A DNA stretch of 44,580 nt from Magnetococcales bacterium (GCA_015228925.1 JADGCQ010000017.1:1-44580), one strand, 5' to 3'; shown: positions 9,553 through 17,930, counted from the stretch's first letter. Translations and numbers: made by a program. Notes: generated by a model from the letters alone, not told the origin.

Positions 9553-10203
9553 ATGACGAAAACGGATCTTGTCCGCGCCATTGCCCAGGAGCGTGGGTTG
9601 CCGACACAGCATGTTGCCGAGATCGTCGATGCGGCCTTGGAGGGGATCATCAAGGGTTTGGAGGGGGGTGAATCGGTTCGATTGCGTGGATTTGGGCAAT
9701 TCAGTCTCAAGCGTCGCCTTCCGCGCAAGGGGCGAAGTTTGACGACGGGGGAGGCGGTTGTTATTCCCGCCAAACAGGTGACCGCCTTCAAACCGGGAAC
9801 GGAGATGCAGCGTCGCTTGGAGGAGGTTTTGGACGAGGACTGGGTGGCGGCATTGGCACCGCAAACGGTCAAGCCCAAGCCCAAGGTTGCGACGCCGGAT
9901 GAAAAGGCGAAGGCGTTACGGGATATTTTAATCAACATTCGGGAGATCCGGGATCACACAACCTTTTTATGGCGCAAGATTTTGGGGGTGAAGGGGGATC
10001 GTGGTTCCTTTACCTGTCAAATTCGGAAGAGTACTTTTTTTCAGGTTGAGGATAATATGACGTGGCTCCAGGGAAAGGGATTTTTTAAATTTTCCGTGGG
10101 TCCGGGGTTTGATCAGAATGATGATAATGTGATGCAATTACGAGTTTACGAGATCAGTGAGCAGTTTAACGAGCATGTTGGCCAGATTGTCAGTCAAAAA
10201 TAA
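9553..10203 (+). CDS. HU/IHF-like DNA-binding protein with extra C-terminal domain
   Basis: Residues 1-95 are a HU/IHF fold: a helical dimerisation region (MTKTDLVRAIAQERGLP), then RLRGFGQFSLKRR and the beta-arm segment RKGRSLTTGE. Typical HU or IHF is 90-100 residues, but this protein has 217. The C-terminal 100 residues (from about 115) include a helix (DEKAKALRDILINIREIRD) and a predicted beta-rich part that I do not recognise. The usual arm motif RNPxTG, whose proline wedges into DNA, reads RSLTTG here, so the wedge proline is missing. GGAGGG precedes ATG 9553. It lies 61 bases after rny on the same strand. DNA binding is likely; the role of the C-terminus is unknown. Confidence 0.82.
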   Translation: MTKTDLVRAIAQERGLPTQHVAEIVDAALEGIIKGLEGGESVRLRGFGQFSLKRRLPRKGRSLTTGEAVVIPAKQVTAFKPGTEMQRRLEEVLDEDWVAALAPQTVKPKPKVATPDEKAKALRDILINIREIRDHTTFLWRKILGVKGDRGSFTCQIRKSTFFQVEDNMTWLQGKGFFKFSVGPGFDQNDDNVMQLRVYEISEQFNEHVGQIVSQK

Positions 10204-10286
10204 TTATTTCAGTTCAATTTTTAGATTTCTGGGGCTTGTTCGACAAAGGATACAGTCAGATCCTCTCCCACCTTAAAATTTTTGAA

Positions 10287-10400
10287 AAGAAAGAAGGGGT
10301 CTGGGGAATTATTTCCCAGGGTTTTGGTTTTAAACAAAAAATTCCATTTTCCGCTTTTGAATTTGCTTTTATTTAAAATCAAAAGCAAAAACCCGAAGGC
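10287..10400. repeat. Intergenic repeat with GGGGTCTGGGG core, copy 1
   Basis: The core is at 10296-10306, followed by a hairpin with arms CTGGG (10301-10305) and CCCAG (10315-10319) and then a T-rich tail. A second perfect inverted repeat, TTTGCTTTT (10362-10370) with AAAAGCAAA (10381-10389), follows. The same layout (AAAAGAAA, GGGGTCTGGGG, hairpin, GTTTTG) recurs near 44424. It lies in the gap after the HU-like gene and could end its transcript. Confidence 0.7.
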
Positions 10401-10492
10401 AATTTCCCAGATAACCCCCGAACAAGCTGCGCCGAGGTGTTGGCTGACGCCAGAAGGGCTTCATCGTGTGCGTTCATGGAGATTTCCCGCGA

Positions 10493-11032
10493 TCACTGAC
10501 CCTTTTGGTAGGTTCCCACCAGTTCTGCGTCCGCCAGTATGTGCCCGGTCATCGCTTTGAGTAGTGTCGCCTTGTTGGCGTGTGGTACCGTCGCAAGGGT
10601 GGTATCCAAGGCGTAGAGCTTGTGAAAATAACGGTGGCGTCCTATGGGGGGGCATGGGCCACCATATCCGGTCCGTTCCCAATCGTTCAGCCCCTCTTGG
10701 GTTCCCTGGGGCAAACCGGCACCGGCGACCCCCGCAGCCAATTCCCCATCCTCGGGCGGCAGATCATACAACACCCAATGCACCCAAACCCGCTGCGGTG
10801 CTTTCGGGTCGGGAACGTCGGGATCGTCTACGATTAATACCAAGCTGCGACTCCCCTGAGGAACCCCGTGCCACGCCAGCGGTGGCGAACGATCCTCCCC
10901 CTCACAGGTGTACGCCTTGGGAATTGTCCCCCCATGGCTGAACGCGCTGGAAGAGAGGCGCATCCCCCCTTCTGCGGCATAACCCAGGCTCGCAAACCCC
11001 AATACCGCCGCAATAGTTAAAAGTTTCATCAT
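10493..11032 (-). CDS. YbhB/YbcL-family (PEBP/Raf kinase inhibitor-like) protein, secreted
   Basis: The 179-residue protein belongs to the bacterial phosphatidylethanolamine-binding-protein family; its biochemical role in bacteria is not settled. The first 19-20 residues are a signal peptide (MKLLTIAAVLGFASLGYAAEG). The family core is visible as CEGEDRSPPLAWHGVP, the ligand-pocket motif LIVDDPDVPDPK, VHWVLYDLP and the late motif GGPCPPIGRHRYFHKLYALD. All key pocket residues (DPD, HW, GPCPP, HRY) are present. ATG 11032 follows GGGGAAA. It shares orientation with the IalB-like gene 109 bases upstream, and both encode exported proteins. Confidence 0.92.
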   Translation of the reverse strand: MMKLLTIAAVLGFASLGYAAEGGMRLSSSAFSHGGTIPKAYTCEGEDRSPPLAWHGVPQGSRSLVLIVDDPDVPDPKAPQRVWVHWVLYDLPPEDGELAAGVAGAGLPQGTQEGLNDWERTGYGGPCPPIGRHRYFHKLYALDTTLATVPHANKATLLKAMTGHILADAELVGTYQKGQ

Positions 11033-11141
11033 CTTGTTTCCCCGTATCCAAGAATTGAGAACCCCTTGTTCATAGTGGATGTTTGATCCATTATCAAGGT
11101 GGTTGATGGGTAAAAAAGGACAAAATATTTTTTCTCAAATT

Positions 11142-11696
11142 TTAGAGCATGAGATCGGTCTCTTCCCCTTCTTTGGGGAAGGTGGGGATGGATTCTTTTT
11201 TCAGTTTATCCATGCCGATGGCGATGCCATTGAGGGGGACGGGGATGACGACTGGGATTTTTTGTTTATCCCAGAGGACAAAACCGACTTTGAGGGCGGT
11301 TCCGGTGGCGAGTTCTTTCAGAAAATCGGGTTTGGCGTGGAGTGCGGCGATACATCCTTCGGGGCGGCAGCGTTGCAATCTCATTTTGAGTTGTTTCCCC
11401 TGATCCACTTTCACGAGGACGCTGGTATCGAGGAAAATATTGATTGGGGTATGGATGATGAGGGCGGGTTCGCCGTTTTTACCGAACTGACCAAAGATCA
11501 CCTTGACGATATTTTTTCCGGTATTGGGCGATGTGACCACTTGCGCAAGGCCGCAGCGGGTTTTATCGACGCCGATGGCGGTACAGGAGAAGCTCCAGGC
11601 ACCGAACTTATCGCCGACGGTAAGTTCGGCCTGGGCGACCGCAGAGAGGCCCAGGGACAAGGCGAGGAACAAAGAAGGGATTTTATAGGATTTCAT
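11142..11696 (-). CDS. Invasion-associated locus B (IalB) family protein, periplasmic
   Basis: The 184-residue protein has a clear signal peptide ending at AVAQA (about residue 23). It then shows the IalB-family layout: a beta-rich domain starting with GDKFGAWSFSCTAI, a cysteine pair in the middle (RLQRCRPEGCIAAL) and a short helix (DFLKELATGTALKVGF). IalB-type proteins are common in alphaproteobacteria, including free-living ones, so the name does not imply pathogenicity. The function is unknown; a periplasmic role is likely. An overlapping plus-strand open frame (11079-11744) is an antisense shadow rich in Gly and Asp. Confidence 0.88.
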   Translation of the reverse strand: MKSYKIPSLFLALSLGLSAVAQAELTVGDKFGAWSFSCTAIGVDKTRCGLAQVVTSPNTGKNIVKVIFGQFGKNGEPALIIHTPINIFLDTSVLVKVDQGKQLKMRLQRCRPEGCIAALHAKPDFLKELATGTALKVGFVLWDKQKIPVVIPVPLNGIAIGMDKLKKESIPTFPKEGEETDLML

Positions 11697-11747
11697 GGTG
11701 GCGCAAGCGTATCAGGTTTGCCAAGCTTTCTAAAGAATAAATGACTG

Positions 11748-11825
11748 TGGAATCCGGGGGAACATCCCAACGCCACGCACTTCAAGGGCATGGGAATGTT
11801 CCCCCAGACCCCGCAATCTTGTTCA
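11748..11825. repeat. Intergenic repeat with GGGGTCTGGGGG core, inverted copy
   Basis: Read on the minus strand, 11800-11813 gives the core GGGGTCTGGGGG seen at 10296 and 44434. The element forms a long hairpin: GGGGGAACAT with CCC (11756-11768) pairs with GGGAATGTTCCCCC (11792-11805), leaving one bulged A and a 23-base loop. It lies between the ialB-like gene and tRNA-Glu. Confidence 0.65.
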
Positions 11826-11917
11826 CTCCTCGAACCATGTCAACCGGGAAAACCATCCCTGGGACGGGAACCTTCGGAGACGCGGCAATTTTTTTTGGGT
11901 ATTTTTAAAAGATAGGG

Positions 11918-11946
11918 TTGCCAATTGTCAGGAATCCTTTTACTGT
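11918..11946 (+). promoter_or_regulatory. Possible sigma-70 promoter for tRNA-Glu
   Basis: TTGCCA (11918-11923) and TACTGT (11941-11946) are 17 bases apart, with transcription expected to start near 11953, about 40 bases before the tRNA. The -35 match is good and the -10 match is weak, so this is only a candidate. Confidence 0.35.
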
Positions 11947-11991
11947 ATGCCCCGCAAGACCGATCCATCAGGGAACTATCTGTCTTTGCAT

Positions 11992-12067
11992 GTCCCGTTC
12001 GTCTAGTGGACTAGGACATCGGCCTTTCACGCCGGTAACAGGGGTTCGATTCCCCTACGGGACGCCA
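11992..12067 (+). tRNA. tRNA-Glu (anticodon UUC)
   Basis: The sequence folds as a full cloverleaf. The acceptor arms GTCCCGT and ACGGGAC pair perfectly, followed by discriminator G and an encoded CCA. The D-arm is TCTAGTGGACTAGGA. The anticodon arm is CGGC-CTTTCAC-GCCG, giving anticodon TTC. The T-arm is CAGGGGTTCGATTCCCCT-like with the GTTCGAT loop. It is a single tRNA, upstream of the nfu-ampD-mpl-yqgE genes. Confidence 0.97.
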
Positions 12068-12112
12068 CTTATTTAAGAAAAGAACCTCTTTTACGACCCC
12101 CCAGGTGTATTC

Positions 12113-12337
12113 ATGCGCGAGCGCGTTCAAAAAGTCCTTGAAGAAGTCCGTCCCTTCCTCCAAAGAGATGGCGGCGATGTCGAACTGGTGGATGTGACCC
12201 CCGGTATGGTGGTCAAAGTCCGTCTGCGCGGTGCCTGTGGAACCTGCCCAGGGGCGACCATGACCCTCAAGGGGGGGATCGAACGGGTTCTTAAAGAGCG
12301 TATTCCCGAAGTCGTCTCGGTGGAGAACGTCCCCTGA
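12113..12337 (+). CDS. NifU-like C-terminal domain (Nfu-type) Fe-S scaffold protein
   Basis: This 74-residue protein consists of the Nfu domain alone. It has the conserved N-terminal half ([16 protein letters not shown]) and the cluster-binding CxxC pair at Cys42 and Cys45 in [12 protein letters not shown]. Such stand-alone Nfu proteins carry a 4Fe-4S cluster between two subunits and deliver it to target enzymes in the cytoplasm. ATG 12113 follows AGGTG at a good distance. Its TGA stop overlaps the apparent CTG start of ampD (CTGA), suggesting coupled translation. Confidence 0.93.
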   Translation: MRERVQKVLEEVRPFLQRDGGDVELVDVTPGMVVKVRLRGACGTCPGATMTLKGGIERVLKERIPEVVSVENVP

Positions 12338-12903
12338 CGGACCCCGTTTTCCGGTATCGCCCATCACCCCACTGCAATGCTAGGCCGGAGGGCGTCTCTA
12401 TCGACCTGCTGGTTTTGCACGCCATCAGTCTCCCCCCAGGTTTTTTCGGGGGTTGCGCCATCGACGATTTTTTCCTGGGGCGATTGGATGTCGCAGCACA
12501 CCCATTCTTCCAAGAAATCGCATCACTCAAAGTCTCCGCCCATTTTGTCATCGACCGCCAGGGGGCAGTGACCCAATATGTTCCCGTCCATGGGCGTGCG
12601 TGGCATGCCGGTGTCAGTGTCTGGGAAGGGCGTGAAAATTGCAACGATTTCTCCATTGGCGTCGAATTGGAAGGGGATGCCGATACCCCCTTTGAAATGT
12701 GCCAATACAATACGCTCGCCAGCTTGATCGCACGCCTGCAATCACGTCTCCCCGCCCTGCGGGAAGAGAGGATCGTCGGTCACCAACATATCGCCCCAAC
12801 CCGTAAGTGGGATCCGGGGCCAACATTCGACTGGTCTGAACTCAAACAACGTTTGCGACATTCCCAACCCAACATCAACTGGCCCGTGAGATGGGAGGCT
12901 TAG
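12334..12903 (+). CDS. ampD: 1,6-anhydro-N-acetylmuramyl-L-alanine amidase AmpD
   Basis: AmpD is a cytoplasmic zinc amidase that cuts the peptide from anhydro-MurNAc during cell-wall recycling. The zinc ligands are visible as His29 (LHAISLPPG), His150 (GHQHIAP) and Asp160 (KWDPG), matching His34, His154 and Asp164 of the E. coli enzyme. The conserved N-terminus ([12 protein letters not shown], then [10 protein letters not shown]) is encoded upstream of any ATG, GTG or TTG. The frame is open back to 12295, and the best start is CTG 12334 in a CTGA overlap with the nfu stop, with GGTGGAG eight bases upstream. That gives 189 residues, close to the family's 183-190. Starting at TTG 12415 would lose conserved residues. 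Confidence 0.9.
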   Translation: MTDPVFRYRPSPHCNARPEGVSIDLLVLHAISLPPGFFGGCAIDDFFLGRLDVAAHPFFQEIASLKVSAHFVIDRQGAVTQYVPVHGRAWHAGVSVWEGRENCNDFSIGVELEGDADTPFEMCQYNTLASLIARLQSRLPALREERIVGHQHIAPTRKWDPGPTFDWSELKQRLRHSQPNINWPVRWEA

Positions 12904-12907
12904 CATC

Positions 12908-14317
12908 ATGCCCCATGTGCATATCATCGGAATTTGTGGAACCGCCATGGCCGGCCTCGCCGCCCTCGCCAAAGAGCGCGGCTGGCATGTCACCGGTTCC
13001 GATCACGGCGTTTATCCCCCCATGAGCCTTTTTTTGCAAGACCTGGGCATCCCCATCCAAGAAACATTCGCCGCCGAAAATCTGAACCCTACCCCCGATC
13101 TTGTCCTGGTGGGTAACGCCATCTCCCGTGGGAATCCCGAATTGGAAGCGGTACTCGAACGCAATATTTCCTACCGTTCCGGGGGGCAATGGTTGTTTGA
13201 ACATGTCCTCGAAGGGCGGCATCCGGTCGTCGTCTCGGGAACCCATGGCAAAACCACCACCACCAGCATGATCGCCCGCGTGATGGATGAGGCGGGTTGG
13301 CAACCCGGATTTTTTATCGGCGGTATCCCCAAAGATTTCGGCCTTGGTGCCCGTTTTCCCAAGAGCCTCTGGGTGGTGATCGAAGGGGATGAATACGATA
13401 CGGCGTTTTTTGACAAAAGACCGAAATTTTTACACTACCATCCCAAAACATTGATTTTACACAATCTTGAATTTGACCATGGGGACATCTATCCCGATTT
13501 GGAAGCGATTCGTGTGCAATTTCGTTTATTGTTGCGGCTGGTCCCTGGCAACGGTCAGGTGATGGCCAATTTTGATGATCCTGAAATCAGGGAATTGGTT
13601 AAAAAAGCCTATTCTCCGGTGGTGAGTTATGGGTTGAATCATGCGGATGTCCAGTATACCGCTCGCCTGCACCGTCCCGATGGCCAGGCGTGGAGTGTGT
13701 TGCGTGGCGGCGAAGAATTGTTCCGGGTTCAGTGGCTCCTGTTGGGGCGTCATAATGTTCTGAATGGTTTGGCGGCGGCGGCCACCTGTCTGCATCATGG
13801 GATGGAACCAGCCCAGGTGAAACAAGGGTTGGAGCGGTTTCAAGGGGTGGCGCGGCGGTTACAGGAACGGTTTGCCATCAACGATATTCACATCTATGAT
13901 GATTTTGCGCATCATCCCACCGCCATGGCGACCACCATCGATGGGTTGAAATGTAAGGTTGGGTCGAGCCGGGTGTGGGTGGTGGTGGAACCGCGTTCCA
14001 ATACCATGCGCTCGCGGGCGCATCAGGAACGCTTGGCACCGGCGTTGGCACAGGCCGATTTTGTCCTGATCACCCGTCCGGCACCGCGTGGGATGACCCC
14101 GGGGCAATTGTTGGACGTGGATGCGGTGACTGAGATTCTCAACCGTGGGGCCGAGGGGCCACTGCCTAAAGCCAAGGTGATTGCCAATGGTGTGGAAGCA
14201 TCGGAATATTTGACAAAACACCTCAAGAAGGGGGACCATTGCATTATCATGAGTAATGGTGGTTTTGATGGCATTCATGAGCGGTTACATGATAGTCTCA
14301 AGAGCATCCAACCATAA
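12908..14317 (+). CDS. mpl: UDP-N-acetylmuramate:L-alanyl-gamma-D-glutamyl-meso-DAP ligase
   Basis: Mpl reattaches the recycled tripeptide to UDP-MurNAc, the step that uses the peptide freed by AmpD and related amidases. The 469-residue protein shows the Mur-ligase layout: an N-terminal Rossmann domain (HIIGICGTAMAGLAALA), the P-loop GTHGKTTTTSM at about residues 110-120, the central motif EGDEYDTAFFDKRPKF typical of Mpl and the C-terminal domain with YDDFAHHPTA. It lies four bases after ampD, and pairing of the two recycling genes supports both calls. GGGAGG precedes ATG 12908. Confidence 0.96.
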   Translation: MPHVHIIGICGTAMAGLAALAKERGWHVTGSDHGVYPPMSLFLQDLGIPIQETFAAENLNPTPDLVLVGNAISRGNPELEAVLERNISYRSGGQWLFEHVLEGRHPVVVSGTHGKTTTTSMIARVMDEAGWQPGFFIGGIPKDFGLGARFPKSLWVVIEGDEYDTAFFDKRPKFLHYHPKTLILHNLEFDHGDIYPDLEAIRVQFRLLLRLVPGNGQVMANFDDPEIRELVKKAYSPVVSYGLNHADVQYTARLHRPDGQAWSVLRGGEELFRVQWLLLGRHNVLNGLAAAATCLHHGMEPAQVKQGLERFQGVARRLQERFAINDIHIYDDFAHHPTAMATTIDGLKCKVGSSRVWVVVEPRSNTMRSRAHQERLAPALAQADFVLITRPAPRGMTPGQLLDVDAVTEILNRGAEGPLPKAKVIANGVEASEYLTKHLKKGDHCIIMSNGGFDGIHERLHDSLKSIQP

Positions 14318-14334
14318 AGACTGGGGAAACGGGA

Positions 14335-14898
14335 ATGGATCGAAGTCAAAGCCTTGAAGGCAAATTTTTGATTGCCATGCCGGGGTTGAATGATCCCAAT
14401 TTTGAACGGTCGGTCCTTTTTATTTGCTCCCACAATGAGGATGGGGCATTGGGATTGGTCATCAATCAGGCCCACCCCGCCTCTATGCAGGAAATCTTGG
14501 AACAATTGGACCTGGATTGGAATCGCCATGATTCGGCAGTTGTCTACCAGGGGGGGCCGGTCGCTTTGGATCGTGGTTTTATCCTCTATGAAGATGCCTT
14601 GGAACTCCCCGGCAATCTTAAAGTGGAAGAAAATCTTTTCCTGGGGACCAACCCCGATATTTTGCGGCGTTTGGTTGAAGGGCCATCATCGGGTCGGTTT
14701 TTGTTTGCCTTGGGCTATTCGGGATGGGCGGGGGGGCAGTTGGAGCTGGAGTTGAAGGAAAACGCATGGTTGGTTTCGCGGCTTAACCGCAGGATATTAT
14801 TTGATGCCCCGTTGAACGTCCGCTGGGAATCGGCTTTGAAGGAGATGGGGATCGATCCGGTGAAATTGGTGGACTGGGGGGGACATTTGACCAACTAA
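14335..14898 (+). CDS. YqgE/AlgH family protein
   Basis: This 187-residue protein belongs to the YqgE/AlgH (DUF179) family, widespread in Gram-negative bacteria and without an established biochemical function. The family motifs are SLEGKFLIAMPGLNDPNFERSV near the N-terminus, LGLVINQ, VYQGGPVALDRGFILY and FALGYSGWAGGQLELEL. ATG 14335 is preceded by GGGGAAACGGGA. It follows mpl by 17 bases and probably ends this operon. A hairpin at 15082-15113 would terminate the transcript. Confidence 0.93.
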   Translation: MDRSQSLEGKFLIAMPGLNDPNFERSVLFICSHNEDGALGLVINQAHPASMQEILEQLDLDWNRHDSAVVYQGGPVALDRGFILYEDALELPGNLKVEENLFLGTNPDILRRLVEGPSSGRFLFALGYSGWAGGQLELELKENAWLVSRLNRRILFDAPLNVRWESALKEMGIDPVKLVDWGGHLTN

Positions 14899-15216
14899 GA
14901 TGCGGAGGTGAGGATTCCTGGCTTTTGTCTCTATGAACACGCTGCTCTTAAACACCATTCCGAAGAGAGGATGTCATGTCCGATAAGACATGTGTTGTTC
15001 ATCCCGCCGTGGTCGTTCCCGATTTTCTGTGTTGAAAAGGCTGAAAACACGGTAGAAGTTGCAAAATAATTGGAAAAGAAGAATCCTGGGGAATTTTTCC
15101 CCCAGGATTTTTGCCTGGAGTGGAATGATTTCAATCTCCACGCTTTGGATGGTGTCTCAGATCCTTTTTAATGATAGTAGATATTCTATTGACTCTTCTG
15201 TTGAGAATATTTCTTC
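14899..15216. other. Intergenic region between convergent yqgE and nhaD
   Basis: There is no convincing gene here. It holds the strong hairpin at 15082-15113, a small palindrome (CATGTC and GACATG arms near 14974-14991), and a weak inverted repeat TTGAGAA/TTCTCAA (15201-15220) that overlaps the nhaD stop codon. Confidence 0.6.
15082..15113. terminator. Rho-independent terminator between yqgE and nhaD
   Basis: The ten-base arms AATCCTGGGG (15082-15091) and CCCCAGGATT (15100-15109) pair perfectly around an eight-base loop and are followed by a short T-run. The other side is A-rich (GGAAAAGAAG), so it may work in both directions between the convergent genes. Confidence 0.8.
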
Positions 15217-16665
15217 TCAAGGCAAGTGAACAGTCCCCTGGAACTGGGAGCTGTTGACCAGAAAATGGATCCAGATGCTGGCTGCGTATCCCAGTGCAAT
15301 GGCCCAGGTCCATTTTAAATGGCTGAAAAAGGTGTACATGCCCCGCGCTTGGCCCATGAGGCCGACTCCGGCAGCGGATCCGATGGAGAGCAGACTGCCG
15401 CCGACACCCGCCGTCAGTGTTACCAACAACCATTGTCCCATGGACATGTCTGGACCCATGGTCAGGACGGCAAACATGACCGGGATGTTATCCACGATGG
15501 CGGAAAGGATACCGATCATGATGTTGGCGTTGGTCGCCCCCCACCCTTCATACATGACGTGGGAGACCATGGATAGGTAGCCAATAAAACCAAGCCCGCC
15601 GACCGCGAGTATCACACCATAGAAAAACAGCAGGGTATCCCATTCGGCCCGGCCCACATTGACGAAAAGATCAAAAGGGGTATCTCCTGCGACGACCGCA
15701 TCGTTAGGATTGGTTCTTTTCTCACTGGCTACCTTGCCAAAGGTTTTCTTGAGGTAGAAACCCAGAATTCCCAGGTAGGACAAGCCAAGCATCATCCCCA
15801 TGGTGGGGGGGAGGTGTATGAAGTTGTGAAAACTGACGGCGGTGGCAATGGTCAGGAGAAAAAGGGCAATGATGCGCTTGCCGCCGCGCTTGATGGCGAC
15901 GACCTCATTACTTGCTTCGGGTTTGTCTTGGGGGACGGCAAAATGCATGATGGCGGCTGGGACGGCCCAATTGACGATGGAAGGGATGAAAAGCAGGAAA
16001 AATGTGCCGAAAGGGACGATCCCCTTTTGCCATACCATGAGGGTGGTAATATCGCCAAAGGGGGAGAAGGCACCGCCCGCATTGGCTGCCACTACGACGT
16101 TGATGCAGGCGAGGGATACGAAGGTGGGTTTGGAGCGGCCAACTGCAAGGATCACGGCGCACATTAAAAGGGCTGTGGTGAGGTTGTCCGCGATGGGAGA
16201 AATGAAAAAAGCAAGTACGCCGGTGAGCCAGAAGAGTGCGCGATAGCTGAAACCCGATCGGACCAGCCAGGAACGCAAAGCCTCAAATACCTGTCGTTCT
16301 TCCATGGCGTTGATGTAGGTCATGGCCACCAGGAGGAACAGGAAAAGCTCGGCATATTCCAGGATATTGTGTCGTACCGCTTCGGCGGCGGCGTGGGGTA
16401 GGCCGTTATTGGCGTAAACGAAGGCCACCATGGTCCAGATGAGTCCCGCAGCCAGGAGTACGGGTTTGGATTTGCGCAGGTGCGTTACCTCTTCCGCCAT
16501 AACCAGGGCGTAGGCGATGACAAAAATCACAAGGGCAAAATAGCCAACTCCGCTGGCTGTTAGGTTCAGAGACCCGCCGCCGCCTTCGGAAGCCAAAGCT
16601 TGAACTGGAAAAAAAAATACACTACCCAAAATGGCAGAGATGAGGGGAAACAATTTTTCTCTCAT
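15217..16665 (-). CDS. nhaD: Na+/H+ antiporter NhaD
   Basis: NhaD is an inner-membrane antiporter that expels sodium (or lithium) in exchange for protons. The 482-residue protein starts with a signal-like hydrophobic helix followed by a short Gly/Ser segment. It then has about twelve membrane helices spread over the whole length. Family hallmarks include the segment ISPIADNLTTALLMCAVILAVG, VAANAGGAFSPFGDITTLMVW and SAIVDNIPVMFAVL, which carry the buried Asp, Thr and Asn residues of the ion-transporter superfamily. The start at ATG 16665 follows AAGGAG. A LysR regulator of the NhaR type is encoded 1.7 kb away on the other strand, a plausible sodium-responsive activator. Confidence 0.95.
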   Translation of the reverse strand: MREKLFPLISAILGSVFFFPVQALASEGGGGSLNLTASGVGYFALVIFVIAYALVMAEEVTHLRKSKPVLLAAGLIWTMVAFVYANNGLPHAAAEAVRHNILEYAELFLFLLVAMTYINAMEERQVFEALRSWLVRSGFSYRALFWLTGVLAFFISPIADNLTTALLMCAVILAVGRSKPTFVSLACINVVVAANAGGAFSPFGDITTLMVWQKGIVPFGTFFLLFIPSIVNWAVPAAIMHFAVPQDKPEASNEVVAIKRGGKRIIALFLLTIATAVSFHNFIHLPPTMGMMLGLSYLGILGFYLKKTFGKVASEKRTNPNDAVVAGDTPFDLFVNVGRAEWDTLLFFYGVILAVGGLGFIGYLSMVSHVMYEGWGATNANIMIGILSAIVDNIPVMFAVLTMGPDMSMGQWLLVTLTAGVGGSLLSIGSAAGVGLMGQARGMYTFFSHLKWTWAIALGYAASIWIHFLVNSSQFQGTVHLP

Positions 16666-16762
16666 GAAAGATACTCCTTGGTTGGGGGAGTTAAATTACC
16701 TGGATAAATATATGCTTCAGATGGATCGGGACATTGATGACAGGATATTTAAGTTGGGCAGC

Positions 16763-16792
16763 CCTGGAATGGTGATGCGGTGACCATCCAGG
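16763..16792. other. Inverted repeat between nhaD and the Tim44-like gene
   Basis: CCTGGAATGGT (16763-16773) pairs with ACCATCCAGG (16783-16792) with one bulged A and a nine-base loop. No T-run follows on either strand, so it is either a weak terminator of the Tim44-like gene or a regulatory structure in the nhaD leader region. Confidence 0.45.
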
Positions 16793-16822
16793 ACTACCCA
16801 GGATGAGGAGATCAGTGGAGCC

Positions 16823-17884
16823 TTATGCGAGGGATTGTCCCTGTTGTTGAATGGCGGCGAGGAACCAGTTGGGATTTCGAGAGCCTACCGGACGGGTAAA
16901 CGTCCAATATTCCTCCACGACCACGGGGATGGAACGATCGCCGTCCACAACAACCCCTTGAGCGTCGGTAGAATACTCCAACATGGAGACCTGAAAGAGG
17001 ACGGTGATCCAATCCTCTCCCGATTCCTGCCACGCTTCACTGATTTCGGCCTGTTGGAACTGGATATTTTCGATATGATCTTTTAAATGGTTGCTTTCTT
17101 TTTTCTTCATGTCGGCCAGGACATGTTCCAACATGGTGGTCGTCAACAAAGGGCGCAGGCTATCCGCATTGCCATCGCACCAGGATTGTTGCATCTGTTG
17201 AAAGGCACTTTTGGCACCGTTCAGGAATTGCCCTTCGTTGAAATGTTTGTCCATGGACGCGATATACCCTAATCCCTGGGAGACCTCATCCATGCCCGCA
17301 TTCATTCCAGCGGAACTGGGGCCGGGGTCGAATGATTGCCCAAGTCCGTGGCCACCCCTTTCCTGATGGATGGTTGATCTTTCGGTATTGGCGTTGGGAA
17401 AATTAAAACCGCTGCCCTGTGCCTGTGGTAACGGATGGCCAAACGCGGAACCTGCGGCTGGGGTCATGGCGCGTTGGCGTTTATACCAACGAATACCAAA
17501 CCAGATTGCCCCTCCGATGAGCAGGATTTCCAACAGGCCCATACCACCGGCTCCCGCGCCAGCGGCTCCCGCACCGCCAAACAACATGGAACCGATCATT
17601 CCGCCCAACATGAGTCCCCCCAATCCACCAAGGAGTCCAGACCCGATGCCGCCGAACATCCCTCCAGCAGCGGCACCACCTGGGCGTTGTGCTGCCGAGG
17701 GTTGATTGAAGCCGGTACGTGCGGCAGGCTGTTGGGGTGCCGAAAAATTTTTTGATCCGCGAGAACCTATGGAACTGCCGCCACCCATCCGTTTGGCGTC
17801 AGCCTCATCTGGAAAAACAGAAAGAATACCAAAAGCCATGAACATGGCGATTGTCGTCATGATGATCGATTTGAAAGAGAACAT
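16823..17884 (-). CDS. Tim44-like domain membrane protein
   Basis: The 353-residue protein has an N-terminal hydrophobic segment (residues 5-30) and a low-complexity region rich in Gly, Ala, Gln and Pro. A second hydrophobic glycine-rich block follows (GLLGGLGGLMLGGMIGSMLF, then LLEILLIGGAIWFGIRWY, about residues 80-132). The C-terminal 140 residues resemble the Tim44-like domain: FNEGQFLNGAKSAFQQMQQSW, a linker, then a beta-rich half with VVVEEYWTFTRPV. Bacterial members of this family are membrane proteins of unsettled function. The zinc-ribbon gene lies 46 bases upstream on the same strand, so the two probably form an operon. An AGGAG sequence precedes the start. Confidence 0.88.
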   Translation of the reverse strand: MFSFKSIIMTTIAMFMAFGILSVFPDEADAKRMGGGSSIGSRGSKNFSAPQQPAARTGFNQPSAAQRPGGAAAGGMFGGIGSGLLGGLGGLMLGGMIGSMLFGGAGAAGAGAGGMGLLEILLIGGAIWFGIRWYKRQRAMTPAAGSAFGHPLPQAQGSGFNFPNANTERSTIHQERGGHGLGQSFDPGPSSAGMNAGMDEVSQGLGYIASMDKHFNEGQFLNGAKSAFQQMQQSWCDGNADSLRPLLTTTMLEHVLADMKKKESNHLKDHIENIQFQQAEISEAWQESGEDWITVLFQVSMLEYSTDAQGVVVDGDRSIPVVVEEYWTFTRPVGSRNPNWFLAAIQQQGQSLA

Positions 17885-17930
17885 GGAAAATCTCCTTATT
17901 AAGAGCAGGTATGCGGTGTTTGGTCAGGGG

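Noticed and set aside
11079-11744. Plus-strand open frame of 221 codons rich in Gly, Asp and Phe
   Set aside because: It is antisense to the IalB-like gene, which has a signal peptide and family motifs.
16666-16822. Sodium-sensing riboswitch upstream of nhaD
   Set aside because: A hairpin is present, but I could not match the conserved core of a known sodium riboswitch.
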